Assembly (NCBI GenBank): GCA_049600855.1
Contig: JBMYQA010000382.1
Location: 1 to 5,056 of the forward strand
Length of the DNA stretch: 5,056 bases
Source: JBMYQA01 sp049600855
GTDB taxonomy: Bacteria; Bacteroidota; Bacteroidia; Cytophagales; Flammeovirgaceae
Direction: 5' to 3'
Shown here: in pieces, positions 1 to 5,056 of the stretch
Layout: each line of letters starts with the position of its first letter
Position numbering within the stretch: the stretch's first letter is position 1
Program-made: the position numbers and the translations under genes
Notes under the pieces: generated by a model
What the model was told of the DNA's origin: nothing
Database searches by the model: none
The model's input: only the letters and a program-made list of their open reading frames with translations

Positions 1-391
1 CCTTTTTCATTTCCATACGAATGAATTTATCAAGTCCGTAGTTATCGTCAATGTGTAAAAAACCGCCTGAAATCAAGTAGTTTCGTAAGTTTTCAGCCTC
101 TTGACTAGAAAATACCACATTACCATGCCCCGTCATGTAGACAAAAGGATAGGCGAAGATTTCTTGACTTCCCACCTCTACAATGTCTTCCTCTGGATCA
201 ATAGACATATTCAACTGTTGATTGCAAAATTTGGCGAGATTGGGTAATGCGGTTTTATTGGCGTACCAATCGCCTCCACCATTGTATTTTAATTTCGCGA
301 TTTTGATGGAATAGCTTTGGGAAAATGCGGCATCTGTACTGATTAGTATAGGCAGTACAAGTGCAAAAAGTATTAAAAAAGGTTTTTTCAT
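1..391 (-). CDS. DUF4159 domain exported protein (5' part, runs off the window)
   Basis: This is the first 130 codons of a longer gene that continues past the left edge, translated by hand from the ATG at 391..389. Residues 1-24 form a Sec signal peptide: KK, a hydrophobic core FLILFALVLPILI, then DAAFSQ. The exported part shows hallmarks of DUF4159: YNGGGDWYAN (36-45), LPNLAKFCN (49-57), VEVGS (71-75), YPFVYMTGHGNV (81-92) and GGFLHIDDNYG (109-119). The family is widespread in Bacteroidota. Its molecular role is not established, although the fold is thought to resemble glutamine amidotransferases. It lies 59 bp downstream of rsmE on the same strand with no visible terminator between them, so co-transcription is likely. 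I saw no Shine-Dalgarno sequence before the ATG. The family assignment is secure; the function is unknown. Confidence 0.9.
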   Translation of the reverse strand, partial: MKKPFLILFALVLPILISTDAAFSQSYSIKIAKLKYNGGGDWYANKTALPNLAKFCNQQLNMSIDPEEDIVEVGSQEIFAYPFVYMTGHGNVVFSSQEAENLRNYLISGGFLHIDDNYGLDKFIRMEMKK

Positions 392-450
392 GTTAATGAC
401 TTCAATTTTAGTAATGTATAATGCAGTTTAAGGGTAATGGCAAACCGTAG

Positions 451-1158
451 TTACACCTCCATTTTCAAATTTAATAGATGACAAGCGGCAATACCAGCAG
501 TTTCTGTGCGAAGTCTACGCTTTCCTAGACTGACGGCTTTAAATCCATGTTGTTGAGCTAATTGTACTTCGGCTTCTGAAAAACCTCCTTCTGGGCCAAC
601 AAGTACACAAGTGTTGCCTTGAATAGCTGATTTGAATAAGGTATTTGTAGGATCAGCAGGTACATAAGCCATAAATTTATGAGGCTCAAGAACAGTGCCT
701 AGAAAGGTTTCAAATTTTGTGAGCTCTTGAAATTGGGGCAAATAAAAATTCCCCGATTGCTTCATAGCTGCGACCGCTGTTTTATAAATGCGATCCATTT
801 TGAGTACTTTCCGCTCTGAATAACGCGTCAAAATGAATGAAATGGCATCTACCCCTAGTTCTACTGCCTTCTCCACAAACCATTCTGTTCGATCCATGTT
901 TTTGGTAGGCGCAATGGCGATGTGAATACGATGTGTTCTTGTTGGGGCTTGTTTCGTGTAGGAGTGGATGTTGACTTGACACTTTTTCCCCACTGCTGCC
1001 GATATTACGCCTTCATACAAACCTCCTTTTCCATCTAATAAGGATATCGCTTGCCCAACTTGCATACGCAACACTTTCAAGGCATGCTTCGACTCTTGTT
1101 CTGCTAACGTAGTTTCAGACGTAGTAGGTACTAACTGTTCTTCGTAGAAATAATGCAT
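451..1158 (-). CDS. rsmE: 16S rRNA (uracil(1498)-N(3))-methyltransferase RsmE
   Basis: RsmE is a cytoplasmic SPOUT-class enzyme that uses S-adenosylmethionine to methylate N3 of U1498 in 16S rRNA, near the decoding centre of the 30S subunit. The 235-residue length is normal for the family. An N-terminal PUA-like RNA-binding domain covers roughly residues 1-70, with the typical KHALKVLRM (24-32) and LLDGKGGLYEG (40-50). The SPOUT domain follows, with EKAVELGVDAI (96-106), the SAM-binding loop GPEGGFSEAE (188-197) and the knot motif LGKRRLRTETAG (211-222). The more usual residue in this last motif is LGxRILRTETA, so K213-R214 is a small variation. The ATG at 1158 gives the standard N-terminus, which begins MHYFYEEQL. 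The upstream region is AT-rich with no good Shine-Dalgarno sequence, as is common in Bacteroidota. The gene is followed by a DUF4159 gene and probably shares its transcript. Confidence 0.96.
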   Translation of the reverse strand: MHYFYEEQLVPTTSETTLAEQESKHALKVLRMQVGQAISLLDGKGGLYEGVISAAVGKKCQVNIHSYTKQAPTRTHRIHIAIAPTKNMDRTEWFVEKAVELGVDAISFILTRYSERKVLKMDRIYKTAVAAMKQSGNFYLPQFQELTKFETFLGTVLEPHKFMAYVPADPTNTLFKSAIQGNTCVLVGPEGGFSEAEVQLAQQHGFKAVSLGKRRLRTETAGIAACHLLNLKMEV

Positions 1159-1195
1159 GCTTACTTACAGCAACGTTTAACTCAGCATTGATTTA

Positions 1196-1250
1196 CTAAG
1201 CTCGACTTTAGCATTTAAGCAACTTTCTTAAATGCTAAAGTCGAGCTAAG
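1196..1250. repeat. 21-bp perfect inverted repeat (hairpin) flanked by CTAAG direct repeats
   Basis: The arms at 1199..1219 and 1227..1247 are perfect reverse complements over 21 bp, separated by a 7-nt loop, caacttt. Eight of the 21 pairs are G-C. The pentamer CTAAG occurs at 1196..1200 and again at 1246..1250, directly abutting a 45-bp core whose 19-bp ends are inverted copies; the overlap with the pentamers adds the last two stem pairs. The hairpin lies between the protease stop and the rsmE start, which are on the same strand. It could reduce read-through from the protease transcript or protect its 3' end. However, neither strand has a T-tract after the stem, so it is not a standard intrinsic terminator. 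The pentamer flanks also fit a tiny inserted hairpin element with target duplication, but this is inference. Confidence 0.85.
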
Positions 1251-1304
1251 ATAATGGGAATTAAGTAACGATAAAAAATAACTTCCTCATTTCTAGTGTT
1301 GAAC

Positions 1305-4300
1305 TTAAAGTTTCACAAACTTTCGAGCGGCTAATTGCCTATCTGCTTGAATTTTAATAAAATAGGTGTTTGGCTGTAAATCTTCAATGGGTACACTAAT
1401 TTGGGTTTGATGTCCCGAAGCAGGTTGGTAAGTCAATGCTTTGATGCTTTTGCCCATCGCATCATAAATTTTGACTTCAATGGGAGATTTGATCGTTAAA
1501 TCCAAATCAAGCATGATTTCTGAACCCATTGCTGGGTTAGGGTAGAGGTTAAGTGCTTGAGCAAAGGCAGGGAATTCTTCTTCCAAAGCACTGACAATGC
1601 CATTGCCATCTTGGGCAAACCAAATTCCCCACTTGGCATCGGCAATCAATACGGTCGCATTTCCACTCGGACTAAGCTTATCTGCGTGGAGGGGAATTTC
1701 GGCAACAACCTCGTCATTAGCTGAGTTTAAGGCATCAAAAATGAGCTTATCATCATTCGTGGCATAATTGGGGTAACTTAAGATTTGATTCGTAAACACT
1801 TCTTCAACATCTCCGGTCTCTAAATTCGCTGTCATCAAAATGAGCGCTGACGATGCTCCCGAATGGTCAATGAAGTCAAAGGCAACGATATAGGGAGAGT
1901 TTTTGGCAAAGGTGGCATTGCCCACACTTACATTTTCGGGCAAACCAGCAAATAATTTGGTAATCAGCCCATCGCCAAAGTTGGAATTTGTTTCGTCCCA
2001 AACACGCATGATCCCAATGTCCCAATAATCTAAAGCTTCCCCTGAAAAGCTTGTCAGTTTATTGAATGCATCGTACATCACATATTCACTCGTGACATCC
2101 CATTCTATCGCATCAGCATAAAGTACTTCGCCTGTGCTCACCCCTTGGCTAAAGGTAGGGTTATACAATTTGAAAGCTGCCCAGCGTTCCAAATCAAAGC
2201 TGTATACCCAAACAGTGGTGTCGATATCAATGGAAATGGCAGCGAGTTTTCGTCCATCAGGAGACACGGCAACATTATCCCAAATGGGCTCGCCTTGGAT
2301 GATGCTTTCGTTAGGTACACCTTCTAAATTTACCCTGCGCATCTTTTTATCTGTAGAAATGTAGTAGGCAAATTGCCCATCTCGGGTGACACTAGGCTTT
2401 CGGTTAAGTTCGGTATCATTGATCTCCACAAAGTTGGTTCCCGAAGTGCTGGAAAGGTATAAGGTACCAGAAATGCTTGGACTGACATCATAACTCAAAA
2501 TAAACTGATTTCCTGTAGCAGGATCAACATCATTAAACGGATCAGTGGGCTCTCCATCGGTAATGCCTACTGCATCAAAACCCGCTTTTATGGCTTGTAC
2601 TTCCGTAGAATTACTGCCATGCAAATCGGTAGCCGATTGAATGACCGCAATGCGTAAATCAATAAATTGAGAAGAAGCAGTGAGGTAGGTCGATAAGGCT
2701 CTGTAGTAAATTTGTTCGGCTTTCGATCGACCAATGCTTGTGGCAATTTGATAAAACGCATGATTAACGATGCCGCTGTTAATATGTACTCCACCATTAT
2801 TTTCGCTGCCATTGTATTTTTCATCCATGTGTTTGGGTTGGTAGCCAGGATCGTTCAGTGAACTCCCGCCATTGTGTGGGTCTTGCATATCTCTTAAAGC
2901 ACCCGTTGAGATATAGTTAATTCGGGTAACATCTTCACCAATTTGCCAATCTTCACGATCCATCATGGCACCAAAAATATCGGCCATAGACTCGTTAATC
3001 GCACCTGATTCGCCCATGTATTCTAAGTTAGCGGTATTTTGAATTACACCATGAGACATCTCATGACCTGCCACATCCAATGCGCCTGCCAAGGGATCAA
3101 AGGCAAAATCACCATTGCCATAAAAGATGTACTGTCCATTCCAAAAAGCATTGTCCAAGCCACTTCCATCGTCATCAGCTACATTGATAAAGGAAATGAT
3201 ATTTCCCCCTTGCCCATTGATCGAATTTCGGCCATGTACTTCTTTGAAATACGCATAAGCTTCTCCTGCATTCACATGTGCCGATACAGCTGCACGATCG
3301 TTCCATGCATTTGTGTTGGAGGTGATTTCGGCATATTGAGGATCATTCAGGTTGGTGTTTTGAAAATCAAGGGTGATAATCGCACCTTCAGGATCATTAA
3401 TGGAGTTGTTGAACATACTTCTTGAACCATCGAATAAATGGAATTCTGAACCGATTTCATAGGTGTTGATGGTTTGTGTAACTCCATTTAAGTCAGTGGC
3501 TTGAGCCGTTCTTGGTCCATCAATACTACAGGTATGATTGTAGTGGTGGAGGATTTCGCCATTGTGTGCATCTACAAAATATTCCCATCGTTCGATAAGG
3601 TTTGGGCGAACCGTTAAGTGCCAAACTAAAAAATCTTTTTCCGTTTGATTGGGTAAATGATACACGACAAGCTCGTGCTGAAAATGCTGAAAGTGTAAAT
3701 GGCTTACCGCTTGAGCGTGAGGGGATTTCCAAGAGCGGTTCTTGGTAGTTGTTAAATGATCTTTACTGATGGATTTTGCCCAGTCTAATGCCAAAGTGGG
3801 TGTTGTTGTCAGCTTTTCTGGACTTGCAAAATGCCTTCCCGTAATGCGATAATTTGCTGTACTTTGATGTAAAATCAGTTCGGAACCGTATACCCGAACA
3901 CCTTGGTAATATTGACTCAATCTGGTATGAGTTTGTCCCAATGCATCTGTTTCTACTGATTTGATTGTAAATTCTTCTTGAGGATTACTAACTCGTAATA
4001 GGCTGCTTAATTCATCTAAAGTGGCATAAACCTGTTCGATTTGGTTGAGGCGTTGGGTCGTTGCATTCAATTGACCCTGAATGAATATGGGTAAGCCACT
4101 TTCTGATCGTTTTACGGCTAGAAGCTGATGATCAAGCTGTTTCCCCTTAATGGCTCGATTGGGCTTGGCTAATGGCGTAAATCGTTGTTGCTGTCGTTGT
4201 TTTTGCTCATGTTGACGATGATCAATGGATTCATATGGAAATGAGGGCGCTATGTGCTGTTTTTCCTTCTTGCGCTTCCCATTTTTAATCGTTTCTTGCG

Positions 4301-4367
4301 CAAAGGAGTTTTGTCCAATTATACCTGTAAAAATGATGAGTAAAATAAGTGTCCTTGTGAATCTCAT
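1305..4367 (-). CDS. Secreted M4 (thermolysin-like) zinc metallopeptidase with predicted beta-propeller and T9SS sorting domain
   Basis: This 1020-residue preproprotein should be an extracellular zinc endopeptidase. Residues 1-23 are a Sec signal peptide ending SFA|Q. A K/Q/H-rich linker follows (28-62), then an FTP-type propeptide domain (about 105-180; DALGQTHTRLSQYYQGVRVYG is covered by 141-161) and a PepSY-like domain (about 185-276). The M4 catalytic domain spans about 284-603. It has zinc ligands H435 and H439 of HEMSH and E459 of GAINES, catalytic E436, Y450 (thermolysin Tyr157), D463 (Asp170), R492 (Arg203) and H528 in NGGVHINSG (His231). N523 stands where thermolysin has Asp226. Residues about 615-925 contain repeated PD40/TolB-like units such as VAVSPDGRKLA (699-709), so a beta-propeller is predicted. 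Residues about 938-1020 form a type A T9SS sorting domain, starting LNLYPNPA and ending ARKFVKL. The ATG overlaps the stop of the upstream lipoprotein gene by 4 nt, so translation is probably coupled. The substrate is unknown. Confidence 0.95.
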   Translation of the reverse strand: MRFTRTLILLIIFTGIIGQNSFAQETIKNGKRKKEKQHIAPSFPYESIDHRQHEQKQRQQQRFTPLAKPNRAIKGKQLDHQLLAVKRSESGLPIFIQGQLNATTQRLNQIEQVYATLDELSSLLRVSNPQEEFTIKSVETDALGQTHTRLSQYYQGVRVYGSELILHQSTANYRITGRHFASPEKLTTTPTLALDWAKSISKDHLTTTKNRSWKSPHAQAVSHLHFQHFQHELVVYHLPNQTEKDFLVWHLTVRPNLIERWEYFVDAHNGEILHHYNHTCSIDGPRTAQATDLNGVTQTINTYEIGSEFHLFDGSRSMFNNSINDPEGAIITLDFQNTNLNDPQYAEITSNTNAWNDRAAVSAHVNAGEAYAYFKEVHGRNSINGQGGNIISFINVADDDGSGLDNAFWNGQYIFYGNGDFAFDPLAGALDVAGHEMSHGVIQNTANLEYMGESGAINESMADIFGAMMDREDWQIGEDVTRINYISTGALRDMQDPHNGGSSLNDPGYQPKHMDEKYNGSENNGGVHINSGIVNHAFYQIATSIGRSKAEQIYYRALSTYLTASSQFIDLRIAVIQSATDLHGSNSTEVQAIKAGFDAVGITDGEPTDPFNDVDPATGNQFILSYDVSPSISGTLYLSSTSGTNFVEINDTELNRKPSVTRDGQFAYYISTDKKMRRVNLEGVPNESIIQGEPIWDNVAVSPDGRKLAAISIDIDTTVWVYSFDLERWAAFKLYNPTFSQGVSTGEVLYADAIEWDVTSEYVMYDAFNKLTSFSGEALDYWDIGIMRVWDETNSNFGDGLITKLFAGLPENVSVGNATFAKNSPYIVAFDFIDHSGASSALILMTANLETGDVEEVFTNQILSYPNYATNDDKLIFDALNSANDEVVAEIPLHADKLSPSGNATVLIADAKWGIWFAQDGNGIVSALEEEFPAFAQALNLYPNPAMGSEIMLDLDLTIKSPIEVKIYDAMGKSIKALTYQPASGHQTQISVPIEDLQPNTYFIKIQADRQLAARKFVKL
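1308..1556 (-). other. T9SS type A C-terminal sorting domain of the M4 protease
   Basis: Residues 938-1020 of the protease match the Por_Secre_tail type of domain. They begin with ALNLYPNPAMG, continue with EVKIYDAMGKSI and LQPNTYFIKI, and end in a short basic/hydrophobic strand, RKFVKL. In Bacteroidota such tails direct periplasmic cargo through the type IX translocon, after which the tail is normally removed and the cargo is attached to the cell surface or released. The domain implies that the genome encodes T9SS components, none of which lie in this window. Confidence 0.92.
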
Positions 4368-4801
4368 TTGCTTGATTTTTTAGGAATAAGTGATAGTAGC
4401 TGATTGTATATGGTTTTGATGGCTGGAGGAACCGTTTTACTTCCTTCTGCCCATGTAATTCTATTATTTTTGCTGTCTGACTTATAGGCTAAAAACCGAT
4501 AAAGGTTACCAGGCTTTTGGTAATCTACATCAAGAATCTTATGGGTTTTAGCTTGTTGAAATGCTGCTTTTACGAGCTTCTTATCTGCTTTACCTAATGA
4601 TTCTAATTTCTTCGTAAGGCTATTCATGAAAAACACTTGACCATTTGCTAATAAAGTATAAGTCTTTTCATGTCCTGTTATTCCTCCTCCTGTCCCAAAG
4701 ATGAGCTGATCTTTAGGGAAGGTATCAGGGGTAAACTCTTGTGCTTTGCAAGAGAGGAGCATGAATAAACCCAGCAGATAGACCATGTAAGTTTTCAACA
4801 T
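4364..4801 (-). CDS. Small lipoprotein coupled to the M4 protease; possible emfourin-like protease inhibitor
   Basis: The product is a 145-residue predicted lipoprotein that I cannot assign with certainty. Residues 1-17 form a signal peptide with a lipobox, LLSC, giving acylated C18. After the Cys comes KAQEF, which lacks a clear acidic surface-export signal, so a periplasm-facing anchor is plausible. The mature part has LIFGTGGGITG (33-43), YTLLANGQVFF (48-58), a probably helical K-rich stretch (62-88), PGNLYRFLAY (97-106), NNRITWAEG (112-120) and VPPAIKTIYNQLLSL (124-138). A GG-x-x-G loop near the start, a later Y-x-L/F strand pair and a closing VP-x-x-hydrophobic helix recall the layout of emfourin, the inhibitor of the M4 peptidase protealysin. 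It is the first gene of the unit, and its TGA overlaps the protease ATG as ATGA. The start at 4801 is chosen because K3 supplies the positive n-region. The gene and lipoprotein calls are strong; the inhibitor role is inference. An escort or an unrelated function is also possible. Confidence 0.85.
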   Translation of the reverse strand: MLKTYMVYLLGLFMLLSCKAQEFTPDTFPKDQLIFGTGGGITGHEKTYTLLANGQVFFMNSLTKKLESLGKADKKLVKAAFQQAKTHKILDVDYQKPGNLYRFLAYKSDSKNNRITWAEGSKTVPPAIKTIYNQLLSLIPKKSSK

Positions 4802-4914
4802 GATTGAAATAATTGATTGTTTTCGTAGAGAACTTCATTAAATTTAAGGAAATGAAGCGCGATTGAGGAAGGTTGTTTTCATTCATTAACCAAACAAATC
4901 CTATTACTCAAAAT
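4802..4914. promoter_or_regulatory. Divergent intergenic region expected to hold two promoters
   Basis: This 113-bp AT-rich gap separates the start of the lipoprotein-protease unit (minus strand) from the start of an exported-protein gene (plus strand), so promoters for both are expected here. I looked for the Bacteroidota pattern TTG - about 19 nt - TAnnTTTG and found no convincing copy on either strand. The nearest is TAAATTTA at 4839..4846, a self-complementary sequence that fits the -7 element except for the last base, but it has no TTG at the right distance. No operator-like palindrome stands out, and neither start has a Shine-Dalgarno sequence. The call rests on position rather than motif. 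Confidence 0.4.
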
Positions 4915-5056
4915 ATGAGGTTTTGCAGACTGTTTTACGCATTCTTATTCTTTTTTTGTCTGACTTGTTCTTTAGGATGGGCTCAAGTAGGAAAACACGG
5001 TGTGCCCATTCAACCATCAGATTACATTACTGATGTGGGGAAAATTTTGACCCAAG
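4915..5056 (+). CDS. Exported protein, N-terminus only (runs off the window)
   Basis: An open frame starts at the ATG at 4915 and stays open for 47 codons to the right edge. Residues 1-23 are a convincing Sec signal peptide: basic MRFCR, a very hydrophobic FYAFLFFFCLTCSLG core, and the cleavage site GWA|Q. The first 24 mature residues include PIQPSDYITDVGKILTQ. The phrase YITDVGKILTQ faintly resembles the start of TPM-type exported domains, which often read V-x-D-x-A-x-x-L-x, but 47 residues are too few to assign a family. C18 is not a good lipobox cysteine because a threonine precedes it. The gene is transcribed away from the lipoprotein-protease unit. That it is a real gene rests on the signal peptide and unbroken frame. 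Confidence 0.7.
   Translation, partial: MRFCRLFYAFLFFFCLTCSLGWAQVGKHGVPIQPSDYITDVGKILTQ

Noticed and set aside
392..450. Promoter for the DUF4159 gene in the gap after rsmE
   Set aside because: A TACGGTTTG on the minus strand resembles the Bacteroidota -7 element but has one base too many in the spacer, and no TTG partner was found. Co-transcription with rsmE is simpler.
782..982. A 66-codon minus-strand open frame inside rsmE
   Set aside because: It is an alternate frame of a clearly intact, conserved gene and has no recognisable features.
1199..1247. Intrinsic (rho-independent) terminator for the protease transcript
   Set aside because: The stem is strong, but no T-tract follows it on either strand. 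The T-run at about 1275..1280 (read on the minus strand) comes before the stem, not after it. Kept as a repeat instead.
2134..2364. Two short plus-strand open frames (2134..2364 and 2145..2327) and a minus-strand one (2138..2320)
   Set aside because: All overlap the propeller-coding part of the protease gene in other frames and show no signal peptide, domain or recognisable start context.
2588..2824. A 78-codon minus-strand open frame
   Set aside because: It overlaps the protease codons around NGGVHINSG in another frame; the product has no family features.
3039..3425. A 128-codon open frame on the plus strand
   Set aside because: It lies wholly opposite the M4 catalytic domain, including the HEMSH codons, and its Cys/Ile-rich product looks like no protein family. 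It is a shadow of the protease gene.
3526..3732. A 68-codon minus-strand open frame
   Set aside because: It sits inside the propeptide-coding part of the protease in another frame, with no supporting evidence.
4915..5056. Lipoprotein call for the plus-strand partial gene via C18
   Set aside because: The residue before C18 is Thr and the -3 position is Cys, which do not fit a lipobox. A signal peptidase I site, GWA|Q, fits better.

Overview
The window looks like a chromosomal segment of a member of the Bacteroidota. Three things point there: a secreted protease that ends in a type IX secretion (T9SS) sorting domain, a DUF4159 gene next to rsmE, and AT-rich upstream regions without clear Shine-Dalgarno sequences. 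The order within the phylum cannot be fixed from this sequence. No tRNA, rRNA, CRISPR array, insertion sequence or phage gene was seen.

Layout. Four genes lie on the minus strand and one starts on the plus strand at the right edge. In minus-strand transcription order they are: a small lipoprotein (4364..4801); a 1020-residue M4 (thermolysin-like) metallopeptidase (1305..4367), whose ATG overlaps the lipoprotein stop in an ATGA junction; a 146-bp gap with a 21-bp perfect hairpin flanked by CTAAG repeats; rsmE (451..1158), a 16S rRNA U1498 methyltransferase; and, 59 bp further on, the 5' part of a DUF4159 gene (1..391), which runs off the left edge. From 4915 to the right edge is the start of a divergent gene for an exported protein. 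The 113-bp gap 4802..4914 should hold the promoters of both divergent units.

How the genes work together. The lipoprotein and protease form a tight two-gene unit. The protease has a Sec signal peptide, FTP/PepSY-type propeptide, M4 catalytic domain, predicted PD40/TolB-like beta-propeller and T9SS tail, so it crosses the periplasm and is then displayed or released outside. The lipoprotein has a GGG-x-TG loop and C-terminal layout that recall emfourin, the proteinaceous inhibitor of the M4 peptidase protealysin, which is also encoded beside its target. My main hypothesis is therefore that this is a membrane-anchored, emfourin-like inhibitor or escort, made just before the protease and guarding the periplasm during export. 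This is inference from motif layout and gene order. rsmE and the DUF4159 gene form a separate housekeeping pair.
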